Below are positions 33,165 to 44,661 of a stretch of DNA of 64,000 nt, piece after piece (within the stretch, counting starts at the first letter, position 1; each line of letters begins with the position of its first letter). Position numbers and translations under genes: made by a program. This DNA is from Reticulitermes speratus (taxonomy: Eukaryota > Arthropoda > Insecta > Blattodea > Rhinotermitidae). The stretch spans positions 12,518,779 to 12,582,778 of the forward strand of contig JAJKFL010000004.1 of the NCBI GenBank assembly GCA_021186555.1, written 5' to 3'. A model generated the notes under the pieces. That model ran no database searches. It was given only the letters and a program-made list of their open reading frames with translations, and was not told the DNA's origin.

Positions 33165-33185
33165 TTCAGTTGCTACTTTGCTCTT

Positions 33186-33495
33186 CGGGGCACGCGGTGG
33201 CGCAGTTGGTTGAGGCACTACGCTAGAAACCGGAAGGTCGCGGGTTCGATTCCCGATGGTGTCATTGGAATTAATTCCTTGACATAATCGTTTCGGTCGC
33301 ACTATGGCCCTGGGGTCGACTCATCCTCTAACAGAAATGAGTACCACGAATATTTCCTGGGGGGGTAAAGGCGGCCGGTGCATACGGCTGACAACTTTAC
33401 CACTTTCATGTGCCAATTGTCTATAAACCTGGGAGCCTCAACCTCCTGGAACCCTAAGGGCCTGTTCAGGCCTGTAATGGGATTGCTGTACCTTT
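33186..33495 (+). mobile_element. tRNA-headed SINE (type B) with perfect 21-bp target-site duplication
   Basis: Full copy with head GGCGCAGTTGGTTGAGGCAC and B box GGGTTCGATTCCC. The flanks at 33165-33185 and 33496-33516 (TTCAGTTGCTACTTTGCTCT plus T) are identical over 21 bp, so this insertion is recent. Confidence 0.95.
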
Positions 33496-33516
33496 TTCAG
33501 TTGCTACTTTGCTCTT

Positions 33517-34095
33517 GTTTGCAGGTCGAAAGTCGGCTGACAACTGACGGCTACTGAGATGCAAGGGAGGGAAGAGTTTGAAACTGAGTGCTCTGGTCCA
33601 TGTCACTCATTACTTCGTTGAAAAAACCCCCAACGCCACCCCCAACCCTACGTTACATTAAAACAGACGCCGATACCAGTTCACACAAACACTCTGTCCA
33701 ATGCAGTATGCAGACTGCACATACACGTTTAAGTCACGTTCTCTGTACAAAGGACGCTTCTACAAAAACACTGACTGCTCTTTATATTTATAAATTTATG
33801 TACGTACAAAATTTCTAACATCATTATGTAATGCCAACATGACATTATAAATTACACACAACCTGGAAAAAACATGGCTTCTGCACCAGCAAATCGCCAC
33901 ATCCACTTAGCAGCACAAAATGCCTGAGAACAAGAATATTGACTAGCAACTGTAAAAGACACCAGAAGAATGTTTTGTACTTCTCCGAGGATTCACACAA
34001 AATTCTAGCTGTAAACCGAATGTCATGTTCGTACTTGTACTTCACTGGTAGACAGGCAACAAATTAATGCTTTAGTATGACAGATTTGTAAGAGG
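33517..34095. other. Unassigned spacer
   Basis: Nothing recognisable beyond short unmatched frames. Confidence 0.5.
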
Positions 34096-34510
34096 GACGA
34101 GGTGACAGGGGAGTGGAGAAGACTACATAACAAGGAGCTTTATGATCTGTACTCATCACCAAATATTATTCGGGTGATCAAATCGAGAAGAATGAGATGG
34201 GCCGGACATGTAGCAAGTATGGGGGAGGGGAGAGGTGCATACAGGATTTTGGTGGGGAGACCTGAGGGAAGGAGACCACTTGGAAGACCCAGGCGTAGAT
34301 GGGAGGGTAACGTAAAAATGGATCTTCAAGAAGTGGGATGGGGGACATGGAGTAGATTAATCTGGCTCAGGATAGCGACAGGTGGCGGGCTTTTGTGGGT
34401 GCGGTAATGAAACTTCGGGTTACATAAAACGCGGGGAATTTCTTGACTAGCTGACGAAATGTTAGCTTCTCAAGAAGGACTCTGCTCCATGCAGTTAGTT
34501 AGTTAGCTAT
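34096..34510 (+). mobile_element. 5'-truncated LINE, C-terminal tail of reverse transcriptase ORF
   Basis: The frame encodes [20 protein letters not shown], then [20 protein letters not shown], then [20 protein letters not shown]. This is the basic C-terminal tail that follows the reverse transcriptase domain in many insect non-LTR elements. The 3' end has GGACTCTGCTCCATGCAGTT and a short TTAG repeat tail. The copy starts mid-ORF, typical of incomplete target-primed reverse transcription. Related fragments lie at 5881, 12466, 35060 and 61738. Confidence 0.85.
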
Positions 34511-34701
34511 GCTAGATTGGAGGTTACCACAGCGATGGTGTGGAGGACTCGAGTCTTCTGGGATGTTATGCCGACTAGCAGAGTTATTGATTCCAGACGT
34601 TTCGAAGCGTCGGCACGAATCCCTAACTCTACTACCCAGCGCTAAGAACTCACAAGATCTGAATCCCATCACTGTTTTGACTATGTGATGTTAATTGTTA
34701 G

Positions 34702-34984
34702 AGGTAAAGGTCACCCCGTGACATACCTATGTAGGCATAGAAGGAAGGCGTACGGTGTAGCTCTTATCCATTCGCAATCCGGCACCAGAGTGAGGTGGGA
34801 GATTAGCACCACACTCCGGGCAGTTTACCTACGGTGAAGACCCGGTAGCTGTTGTACTAGATAGAGGGTACGCCTCGAGGAGGTTCTCGAGGAAGACACG
34901 GAAAATCTCGTCACCACCGGGATCAGATCTCCAGACCGTCCAGCCCGTAGCGAGTCACTATATCGACTGCGCCATCCCGGCCGC
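34702..34984 (-). mobile_element. tRNA-headed SINE (type C)
   Basis: Minus strand: GGCCGGGATGGCGCAGTCG head, GAGTCACTATATCG region, and 3' end GGTGACCTTTACC. Flanks near 34687 (ATGTTAATTGTTAG) and 34987 (ATGTAAATTGTAG) resemble a decayed target duplication. Confidence 0.8.
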
Positions 34985-35059
34985 CAATGTAAATTGTAGG
35001 CACACAAATACACAAGAAAACTTCAACACAATACGGCTGAGGGTGCTGGAGGTCTGAGG

Positions 35060-35425
35060 TCCGAGACTTCGGAGCGGAGAGGAATATCTGGACCTAAGTG
35101 ATAGGAGAAACAGGATATGCAGGAAAATGCGTAACAAAAGGCTTCAACATTTGTACCTTTCATCAACTATTGCTAGGATAATCAGAACACTTAACACAAG
35201 ATAGGTAGATCATGTAGCACACATGTTAAATGTGATAAATGTACAGAAAATTGGTTCGGAGCCCTGTGGATAAACAGCAGTAGATACGATAATATTAAAA
35301 TGGATCGCAACGTAATTCCTATGGCTGAAGATAAGATTCAGGGGTTCGCTTTTGTGAGCACGAAATTATACCACGGAGTTACGTAAAAGAAAAAAGAATC
35401 TATTGAATGTCTGAGTGACTATTAG
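35060..35425 (+). mobile_element. Decayed LINE 3' fragment, same family as 34096
   Basis: Follows the same block order (GGAGAGGAATATCTGG, CTTTCATCAACTATTGCTAG, GATCATGTAGCACACATG), with stops throughout. It corresponds to the basic C-terminal tail plus 3' UTR. Confidence 0.6.
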
Positions 35426-35575
35426 ATTAGAAACAACAGCTCCATTGTGTTGGTTATTATAGTAATGTGAAATATCACAAAAAGCGACTGCTGATTTGAA
35501 GTGTGTCACACGGAATACAGCGTGGTAATTGTAGCATTTAAAGACTATGACTAACCTGAATTGTGTTTAAAGACT

Positions 35576-36373
35576 CAGTCCGTACCGCGCAGTAAACACA
35601 CTCCGTCTCAGTTATACAAACCAGTCAGTTAATGTTGTACAGTGAAATAATCGCTGTTTGTTCTGAGATCCACACAAAACACATAAATACAGCCCGTACC
35701 GCGCAGTAAACACACTCCGTCTCAGTTATACAAACCAGTCAGTTAATGTTGTACAGTGAAATAATCGCTGTTTGTTCTGACATCCACACAAAACACATAA
35801 ATACAGTCCGTACCGCGCAGTAAACACACTCCGTCTCAGTTATACAAACCAGTCAGTTAATGTTGTACAGTGAAATAATCGCTGTTTGTTCTGAGATCCA
35901 CACAAAACACATAAATACAGCCCGTACCGCGCAGTAAACACACTCCGTCTCAGTTATACAAACCAGTCAGTTAATGTTGTACAGTGAAATAATCGCTGTT
36001 TGTTCTGACATCCACACAAAACACATAAATACAGTCCGTACCGCGCAGTAAACACACTCCGTCTCAGTTATACAAACCAGTCAGTTAATGTTGTACAGTG
36101 AAATAATCGCTGTTTGTTCTGAGATCCACACAAAACACATAAATACAGCCCGTACCGCGCAGTAAACACACTCCGTCTCAGTTATACAAACCAGTCAGTT
36201 AATGTTGTACAGTGAAATAATCGCTGTTTGTTCTGACATCCACACAAAACACATAAATACAGCTCGTACCGCGCAGTAAACACACTCCGTCTCAGTTATA
36301 CAAACCAGTCAGTTAAAGCTGTACAGTGAAATAATCGCTGTTTGTTCTGAGATCCACACAAAACACATAAATA
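35576..36373. repeat. 114-bp satellite, array 1: seven copies as alternating dimers
   Basis: Unit CAGTCCGTACCGCGCAGTAA onward. Odd copies have GAGATCC, even copies GACATCC; CAGTCC and CAGCCC alternate in step, so the real repeat is a 228-bp dimer. The array enters after AACCTGAATTGTGTTTAAAG and leaves into ACTGTGTGGGCAGAACGTAG. The same boundaries occur at arrays 2 and 3. Confidence 0.97.
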
Positions 36374-36980
36374 CACTGTGTGGGCAGAACGTAGAATTGC
36401 TGAATGTTAAACATGGCGGTACATATAGTAACCACTGGGCTTTAAAGTTTTAAACCGATAGTCTCAACTGCTGAAGAAGCAGCGCAGAGTATTTGCGCGA
36501 CACAACACTCTGTGATATGGTACATCCCCTTTATCAGTACTTTAACAAAACGTGGCAACCGATTGATAATCCGAAAATAGCTTCTGCCATCCCCTGAATG
36601 TCTACCTCCCTGTTCTGCACCGCAAGCCCCTCTGCAGCTCCATCAAAACACAGGCAGTCCCTCCACAGTCTAGCATTAATTATTAAGCTCACTCCAGCGC
36701 CAGTGGTTGCCTGCTGATGACCACTGGGAAACTCAGTTATATTATCAATGCTTGTATCTACATATTTCTTTGAATCAATTATAAAATGCAGTAACCTAAT
36801 ATACTGCCGATATATCAAGCTTGATTTATACATGTATTTACTTACTGTTTATTTAACGACGCTGTGAGTAACTCAGACTACACAATATTGAGTGTTAGAA
36901 TAGTCTGTGATAATGCATTGGGAAGAATGCTTAAGGAGGTGAGTGAAGTATGAAAAACATCCCTGGAGTTTGGCTGGAGG
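36374..36980. other. 3' flank of satellite array 1 and spacer
   Basis: The first 65 bases (to about 36440) match the 3' flanks of arrays 2 and 3. The rest is unassigned. Confidence 0.5.
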
Positions 36981-36983
36981 GAT

Positions 36984-37190
36984 TTAATTAATTAATTCAT
37001 TCATTCATTCTGTTGTCTGTCTTACGACAGATACATAGCCCCTTCTTCCAAAGCGAGTTCTCCACACAGTGCGATCTAGTGCTTCCTATTTTAATTTCCA
37101 GTTATTTTCTTTTTCTTAAGGTCATTCAGTAGCTGCTTACGTCTTCTCCCTCGTCTTCCCGTCATTTCTATCCTTCCTCTATCAGCCGAC
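36984..37190 (-). mobile_element. Short LINE 3' end with microsatellite tail
   Basis: On the minus strand GRIEMTGRRGRRRKQLLNDL is encoded, then the 3' end with TGTCGTAAGACAGAC and a tail of ATTC/ATTA repeats (36984-37010). It shows the normal single-copy terminus of the family whose terminus is amplified at 43473-44185. Confidence 0.8.
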
Positions 37191-38998
37191 ATTGTAGTCT
37201 TGTAGCCTGTGACCCGCATAAAGTTTAGCATGGATACCAACGTTTCGGAATAGAATACTGCCTCCACCTTCAGGAACGAAGTACGAGGTCCAAGAAGACA
37301 ACAAATTACAAGCATCAAAAATAGTAACATATCGATATAAAAACAAATATATTAATAATACAAATACTTCGTTTTATACCACACTAACATGTTTTGGTTC
37401 ACATGTAAGCCATCATCATGTCTAGCTCTACCATATTTTTTCACAATATCTCAAAACGGCACGATTTTCGGGAAAAAAAATTATTAAACATAAAATTTCT
37501 TTTTGATTTTCTCTACATTTGTCTTAAAACATATCTCATTCTAAGAAGAACTCAGCGAGATATTACATAAATATACATAGGTGTTCATCTAAGTACCGTT
37601 ATTGTTGTCAGATTTTAATCAAAGTTGGGTTTCCTCGACAGATTTTCGAACAATACTCAAATACCAAATTTCATGACAATCTATGCAGTGGGAGCCGAGT
37701 TATTCCATGCGGACAGACGGAGAGACAGACAGACATGACGAAGCTAATAGTCGCTTTTCGCAATTTCGCGAACGCACCTAAAACACTTTGTTTTGTTATA
37801 AAACTTGTGTTCAAATTGCCATCTCATATCAAGCCTGACATTGCAGTCATTGGACCGATAGGCCACGGCCTGGAGTTTCAATGACTTTTGCGGTGAAGAG
37901 TAACTGTGAGCCATACTGCTCCACGTCACCGTCAGTCAGAACACAAGCTACACGTGCTGAGGTTTATCATGGTTTTAATCAGTGCCTCCGGGTAAATATC
38001 AGTATAGCACCTCGATCAGACCATGAAAACTTCCTTCGAAATCCTTTCCAGTTCATATTTAACTAATCACACTAACATTTGACGCTACGCATTTTGAGTT
38101 ACTGACTACGTTTTGAAATAAACCCCAAAGAAATGTCAAACTATTTTCTAATTTCACTAAATTAATTAACTTTTCCATATCCCTTGCTAAAGCGTCTACC
38201 TCCAATTTCCAAAGCTAGACTGTCCACGACAGAACCGGAACATCTCTCAAGGTCATACGACAAAACTGTTAAGTGTAGTTACAGTACTGATCAGATCTCG
38301 TGCAAGCTGAGATCCCTAACTCTGTACACAGCTGCAGTCGGTATGGCGTGGTCGCTGCTAGGCTCACCTCGGAACGGCCAGGCAGTGTTATACCTGTTTC
38401 AAAAACATTTACTCTGTTGGGAGTGCATGCATAATTTCAGTCACTGTGAAAGTTTTTGTAACGGATATTAAACTCGTGGTGTTGCGTGCGCAATGCTTAC
38501 CCTCTGACTATTTTGCCTCTGTACCCCGCACAAACCAGCAAGTAATCTGGTCAACTATAATTCCCAAATCCACAAACTGGCAGAAATAAGCAGAACAGAA
38601 ACAAAGTGTTGGTAGAACGGTATTCCTGGCAGGCGTTCTCGTCTGACAGGTCTGACGGACCACCCCTCACACTGCCACCCCTTCGCTTGGTGGTGGAGTT
38701 GGCTCCGGGGCAAGGAGTGCGTGGTGATGCGGGCACACTGTAAATTATTCAGTGTTCTCCCGGAACTGAATTAGACGCACGTCAACCGGAAATCCGGATC
38801 AATCAAATAGACACTTTTAGATAGGTTATATCTCCCCTTCTCTCCGGAAACGTACACACACACACACAAACTCACAGTCTTTGAACAGCGCGAATCATAC
38901 AATAATTATTTCTACATCTTTCGAAGGAAAAGTGTATATTTTTTCTGTTTATGACGATAAAAATTTTAACAATATTAATAATTTTAATTATGCTTTAC
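37191..38998. other. Unassigned spacer with eroded hammerhead motifs
   Basis: Eroded motifs of the CCTGAAGG and CCGAAACGTT type lie at about 37228-37277 (minus), and GAACCAAAACATGT at 37391-37424 (minus). A GC-rich pocket at 38630-38745 has short open frames on both strands but no recognised domain. A short AC run lies near 38862. Confidence 0.5.
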
Positions 38999-39004
38999 TT
39001 ACTT

Positions 39005-39530
39005 ACGTAATGTATATTTCTTCTTTAATATTTCTCTTCCAAAGCGAGTTCTCCACAGGGTGCGATCTAGTGCTTCCTCTTTCAATTTCCAGTATCTTCT
39101 CTCTTCCTTAAGGTTATCCAGTAGCTGCTTACGTCTTCTCCCTCGTCTTCCCGTCATTTCTATCCTTCCCTCTAACTTTCCTTCAGTCACTTGTTTCAGA
39201 AGGCAGTTCCTACGCAAGATGTGACCAATCCAGTTAGCCTTTCTTCTTTTTATTGTATGTACGATATTCCTCTCCTCCTTCACTCTGTGTAATACTTCTT
39301 CATTTCTCACACGATCGGTCCAACTGATCTTCTCCATTCTTCTCCAGCACCACATTTCAAAACTTTCCAGATACTTCTGATCTACTTTCCGAAGTGTCAA
39401 CGTTTCAGCACCATACAAAGCTACGCTCCAAATGTAGCACTTTACTAGTTTCTTCCTTAAATTTAAGTCCAGTTTGCTGGTGAAAAGATTCTTCTTCTTG
39501 TTGAATGCTGCTTTTGCTGCTGTTTATGGC
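39005..39530 (-). mobile_element. 5'-truncated LINE, reverse transcriptase C-terminal part
   Basis: Minus frame: MYGAETLTLRKVDQKYLESF, then EMWCWRRMEKISWTDRVRNE, then EVLHRVKEERNIVHTIKRRK, then ANWIGHILRRNCLL. This is the YGAETW and WIGHILRRN signature region after the reverse transcriptase domain. It ends near RTRFGREILKK with no TGTCGTAAGACAG terminus, so the 3' end is lost. Upstream sequence to 39530 continues the ORF (KCYIW region and AAFNKKKNLF). Confidence 0.88.
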
Positions 39531-41120
39531 ATCATCATATTGTGTATCAAAACTAGTAATCGGGCAGACGGGTTATGCTGTTTTACGCGGTACGCTGAAC
39601 TTTCCCTTTAAGCAATAAATCCAAAAAAAAACATAAAATCCTGTTGGTTTAAATACACACAATAGTACAAAATAAGGGAGATAGCAGATCAGTACAGCGA
39701 TGAAACTACGGACCGGACTTCTTAGGAAAGGCAGCTGGATTCCCGGCGATGGAAAGATATTTACCTGTTTTCAGGTTTCACGACGGCTGTTGTTAAAATA
39801 ATGACTGTTGTTGGTGTTGACAGCGTGTTCGTTTGTTTCAACGTGTCGGTGGGCTGCATTGCCTCCGTCTTCAGGGTGACTGAGTTGGTTCAAGTGTAAG
39901 CCTAAGTGGTAAGGAAGAAGGGATGTGTAAGTTAAGTGGAATGTCTGAGACATTTCGGCCAGTCAGAGTTACGAAAGGGGTCGGTGCAAGTCCTCTCTCC
40001 TCTTTCCCCTTTTACAGGTGTCACTGGAACAAATCCCCTCCAAAACCTTCCTGAATAATCGACACATTTTCTTCCACCTCATTGCTTTAGCATTCATCTA
40101 AACCAATTCATTCCCCTTGAGGATGGAAGCAGTACGTTCCATTGAAACGTCGGAACAAAGCTCAATGTAAAAGCGTAAAAGATAAACATAAAATATTTAT
40201 CTCTTCTCCAGAGCGTCCAGAATGGCTCTGGAGCCCAATCGGCCTCTTATCACATGATAAGGTAAGATCTTTCCCTGCGGTAAAGCGTAATGTTTGTGAA
40301 GCTGAACACTCCGCCATCCAGCTCCGAGGTTAAAAATGGGCAGAGAAAAAATACACAAGATGATGTAACATACTGCAGATGACAGAGGTCATAAAGTTAA
40401 TGGGTGGTACAGAGTAAAACCTGGCGTTACCAGTCAAAGCCCAAGGAATCAACAAATAAATATGTAAGACTATACACATAAGTTCCCAAATACACCTTCA
40501 TGGCAGGCACAGGGATGACTTTACACTAACGAAATACAAAATGTGACCAGCAGAATGTAACGTCCTGTACATAATGTGGCCTTTGGCCTTCATCACAAGG
40601 ATCGCCTCTAGAGCAGCTGCTGGGTTCGCACGGTTTGAAATTAAGCCCGTGCCAGCATCCAGCACCCAATTAAAGTAATCTACTTGAACTGGAAAAGGGG
40701 AATTATTGAGTAGAAAATACGGAATACGTGCAGACGCTGTTATTAATTGACTATTAGCATTTAAAGACGATTTGTGAGAAATACTGAGCTTGTGTAACTT
40801 ATTTTCAAGTTTGAAGAGGATCCCTGACTTAGTATGTGCAAGTAATTTGGTGCATCTGAGAGGAAATGACTGAAAAGAAATGCTAATTTTTCGGAATAAA
40901 TGGGCTTCCGAATTTTGATAAGTCACAGCCATTACTCAAAGACGTCAATAGGTCTGAAATCTTATTATTTTATTTGTAGAGGTCTCTGTAACGTCTCAAA
41001 GTCGCCACTTTTAATGACCTTACAAATATCACAGATTTTACTGATAATCTCTAAATATTCCAAGTTTTGGTGACCGTCAAACATCATAGCTTTTACCGCC
41101 AATGTGATAAGTTAAAAGAA
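39531..41120. other. Unassigned spacer
   Basis: Eroded ribozyme-like motifs occur at about 39840-39880 (minus, CCCTGAAGACGGAGGC) and 40118-40155 (plus, CTTGAGGATGG with GAAACGTCGG). A 144-codon minus frame at 40498-40932 starts MAVTYQNSEAHLF; it has no recognised domain and may be fortuitous. Confidence 0.45.
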
Positions 41121-41690
41121 ACATTCTGAGCTACTGCAACAATTTCGATAATATTCTGAGCTATTGCAGCAATCTTCCTAGATTTCTGAGTTAATGCAGC
41201 AATCTCCATTATATTCTGAGCTATTGCAGTAATCTCCATTACATTCTGAGCTATTGCAGCAATCTCAGTAACATTCTGAGCTATTGCAGCAATCTCAATA
41301 ACATTCTGAGTTAGTGCAGCTATCTCCATTATATTCTGAGCTAGTGCAGCAATCTCCATAATATTGTGAGCTATTACAACAATCTCAATAACATTCTGAG
41401 TCAGTTCAGCTATCTACAATATATTCTGAGCTATTGCAGTAATCTCCACAACATTCTGAGCTATTGCAGTAATCTCAATAATATTCTGAATTAGTGTAGC
41501 TATCTCCATAATATTCTGAGCAAGTGCAGTAATCTCCACAATGCTGTGAGCTATTGGAACAATCTCAATAACACTCTGAGTTAGTTCAGCTATCTACATT
41601 ATATTTTGAGCTTGTGCTGTAATCTCCAAAATATTGTGAGCTAGTACAGTAATGTCCATAATGTTGTAAGCCAGTGCAGGAATTTCCCTA
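41121..41690. repeat. 30-bp minisatellite, about 19 diverged copies
   Basis: Unit ATTCTGAGCTATTGCAGCAA then TCTCAATAAC. Copies differ at several positions and diverge further to the right, so this array looks older than its neighbours. The minus frame repeating MEIAALAQNI-like decapeptides is a by-product of the 30-bp period. Confidence 0.93.
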
Positions 41691-42395
41691 CGATCCGACT
41701 GTACTTTGTCCATCCGAGTAGATTTCCTTAAGAGACACTATAACTAAAATTCTGTTTGCATTTCTTGCCTCCTCCTCCCTATTAAATACATCGCAGCTAC
41801 CAATCCAACGATTTACTATCAATATAATAGAGACGTTAATGGTTTCCTGCGGGTTTTTTTAAAATGGAGTAAATAAGCAGAAGCATGAAGCTGGCCACTA
41901 ACCTTCGCCTAAGACAAGATTAAGAATGCGTGGAGCTATATGTCTTCTACCCCATACGCTTTCATGGAGTGCAAGGGATAAATCTACGTCTTAAGATAGA
42001 GACGACTTTTACAATTCACGAAGTGAGACATTCAATATTCATATTTATGTACGAACCGTTTGACGAAGATGCACGTGACTGAACAGGGAGTAAAAGTAAC
42101 TGATGAAATAACAGATGAGGTGAATTTATTTACAACTTGTGGCTGAATAAAATTCTGACAACCCAAATAATTAAATTGAATTTACATCCGTATCACATTT
42201 CACAAATTAATTTAGGCATCCCAATATGATCAGCAAATTTTCAGTTTAGAAGTCTCACAATACAGCAGACCACAAGAACAAGCATGTTTCTCCGCAGGCC
42301 TCCCAAAACGCTGCTCCTTGGGCAGCAAGTTGGTAATGAGACCTTAACAAGTTAAATGAAAGTGAAATATGCAGATGAGCAGGAACTACCTTCAA
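41691..42395. other. Spacer with a SINE 3' fragment
   Basis: Positions about 41885-41990 match the 3' end of SINE type C in plus orientation (GAGCTATATGTCTTCTACCC and TTTCATGGAG). No gene seen. Confidence 0.5.
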
Positions 42396-42600
42396 AACAA
42401 CATCGCACTATCATCCAACACAATTACGTACTCTTAGAGAAACGCTACATGTTTTGGATTAAATAGTCCATCTTCAGGCTAAATACAGACTTAAAGTGCA
42501 CGTAAACTGTAACTAATAATATTATATTATAATTTTTGTAGCGTTTTTCTAAGAATATATAATTGTGCTTGATGATACTGTGATGTTGTTTTGATGGTTT
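42396..42600. mobile_element. Small fold-back element with one hammerhead relic
   Basis: Inverted arms 42396-42448 and 42533-42590 share AAAACAACATC, CACAATTA, TCTTAGA and AACGCTAC. The ribozyme is present only in the left arm. The right arm resumes at GTAGCG, which is the predicted cleavage boundary of the ribozyme. Confidence 0.65.
42443..42480 (-). ncRNA. Mutated hammerhead motif
   Basis: Minus strand: AGC, CTGAAGA, stem II GGA with ATCC, then AAAA in place of GAAA, CATG, TA, GCG. The G-to-A change in the GAAA block should abolish activity. Confidence 0.5.
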
Positions 42601-42867
42601 CAAGGACACAGCGGCAAGGCTTCTATCAAATTAGGAAGTGTCTTATCACAAGCTGCATCTGCACATAGCATTGCTCGGGTTTTCACCAAACTTTAACGGC
42701 AAATGCCTCATTTGTTCTCCACGTTTATCAAGGTTTACAAATGCGATTCCTTTCCTTTACATCCACCGTTACATTCTTTTGACGTAAAGGGACACGTGTG
42801 TAGGATTCCTAAAGAGATATTTTGGGACGTGACGCCGTGTCTTTGCGTGAGTAATTACCAGCGTTTT

Positions 42868-43480
42868 GAGGAAGATCAAAAGCAATTGGAGAATGTGGAA
42901 TATTTCAATTATTTGGGTAGCATGATAACAAATGATGCAAGGTGTACACGTGACTGCCATGGCAAAAGCAGCATTTAACAAGAAGAAGAATCTTTTCACC
43001 AGCAAACTGGACTTAAATTTAAGTAAGAAACTAGTAAAGTGCTACATTTGGAGCGTAGCTTTGTGTGGTGCTGAAACGTGGACACTTCGGAAAGTAGATC
43101 GGAAGTATCTGGAAAGTTTTGAAAAGTTGTGCTGGAGAAGAATGGAGAAGATCAGTTTGACCGATCGTGTGAGAAATGAAGAAGTATTACACAGAGTGAA
43201 GGAGGAGAGGAATATCGTACATACAGTAAAAAGAAGAAAGGCTAACTGGATTGGTCACATGTTGCGTAGAAACTGCCTTCTGAAACATGTGATTGAAGGA
43301 AAGTTAGAGGGAAGGATAGAAATGAAGGGAAGACGAGGGAGAAGACGTAAGAAGCTACTGGATGACCTTAAGGAAGAGAGAAGATACTGTAAATTGAAAG
43401 AGGAAGCACTAGATCACACCCTGCGGAGAACTCGCTTTGGAAGAGGCTACGGACCTGTCGTAAGACAGTCTACAGAATGA
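42868..43480 (+). mobile_element. 5'-truncated LINE, reverse transcriptase C-terminal part
   Basis: Begins in DQKQLENVEYFNYLGSMITN, the YLG block near the end of the reverse transcriptase domain. A small deletion after TNDARCTR shifts the frame into AMAKAAFNKKKNLF. It continues through CGAETWTLRKV, WIGHMLRRN and GRRGRRRKKLLDD to RTRFGRGYGPVVRQ. The missing 5' part and the shift make it non-functional. Its last codons lead without a break into the 39-bp array, whose unit is the element's own 3' end. Confidence 0.9.
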
Positions 43481-44185
43481 AGAGGCTACGGACCTGTCGT
43501 AAGACAGACTACAGAATGAAGAGACTACGGACCTGTCGTAAGACAGACTACAGAATGAAGAGACTACGGACCTGTCGTAAGACAGACTACAGAATGAAGA
43601 GGCTACGGACCTGTCGGAAGACAGACTTCAGAATGAAGAGGCTACGGACCTGTCGTAAGACAGACTACAGAATGAAGAGGCTACGGACCTGTCGTAAGAC
43701 AGACTGCAGAATGAAGAGGCTACGGACCTGTCGTAAGACAGACTACAGAATGAAGAGGCTACGGACCTGTCGTAAGACAGACTACAGAATGAAGAGACTA
43801 CGGACCTGTCGTAACACAGACTACAGAATGAAGAGGCTACGGATCTGTCGTAAGACAGACTACAGAATGAAGAGGCTACGGACTTGTCGTAAGACAGACT
43901 ACAGAATGAAGAGGCTACGGACCTGTCGTAAGACAGACTACAACATGAAGAGGCTACGGACCTGTCGTAAGACAGACTACAGAATGAAGAGGCTACGGGC
44001 TTGTCGTAAGACAGACTACAGAATGAAGAGGCTACGGGCCTGTCGTAAGACAGACTACAGAATGAAGGGGCTACGGACCTGTCGTAAGACAGACTACAGA
44101 ATGAAGAGGCTACGGACCTGTCGTAAGACAGACTGCAGAATGAAGAGGCTACGGACCTGTCGTAAGACGGACTGCAGAATGATTG
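43473..44185. repeat. 39-bp minisatellite formed from a LINE 3' terminus, 18 copies
   Basis: The unit GAAGAGGCTACGGACCTGTC then GTAAGACAGACTACAGAAT equals the end of the adjacent LINE (GGCTACGGACCTGTCGTAAG at 43444-43463). Copies are nearly identical. Thirty-nine is a multiple of three, so the LINE frame stays open and gives MKRLRTCRKTDYR repeats to 44190. Confidence 0.97.
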
Positions 44186-44661
44186 AATGACTGCTTTTAT
44201 CTTCGTGGTTCAAGACATCATTTTTAGGAATGTTTGACCCTTGACGGTAAGGTCTCTATGTACCTTCTACACATCGGTAACCGCTGACATAGCGACACAG
44301 TGTCACATTTCAGAAGACCTGAATTCTCAGCAACACCGCTGTGAGCACCTAAAATCTGACAGAAAAAGTGTTGATGTCATTGAGAAAAAAACCCTCACCG
44401 AAACAGGAAGGGATGTGTGAAGTGGCAGAGAGACAGACAGCAATGACAGAAATAAAGTTCATTTATCAAGATTAGTAACAAACAATTTTTTTCGCGGGTT
44501 TTCTGGGCAAATCTTACTTCGGAATATTACCATCATGTTTCAGGTAACAAACCTGACCCGTTCTGCGTAACTGCCTGCGATATCCCGCGTATACAGTAGC
44601 TTACCACGTCGCTCAGTTTTGTGGCATTTATTCCGCGGAAAACAACATTTTATTAACGTGC
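44186..44661. other. Unassigned spacer
   Basis: No recognisable element between the two arrays. Confidence 0.5.

Noticed and set aside
38630-38745. GC-rich pocket with a frame containing LRLVVELAPGQGVRGDAGTL, faintly like a Beat exon start
   Set aside because: It lies on the opposite strand to the Beat gene, lacks the following cysteine and stops at once. The likeness is too short to trust.
40498-40932. Non-repetitive minus frame of 144 codons (MAVTYQNSEAHLF start)
   Set aside because: No domain recognised and no splice or promoter evidence. A frame this long can occur by chance in 64 kb; a protein search would be decisive.
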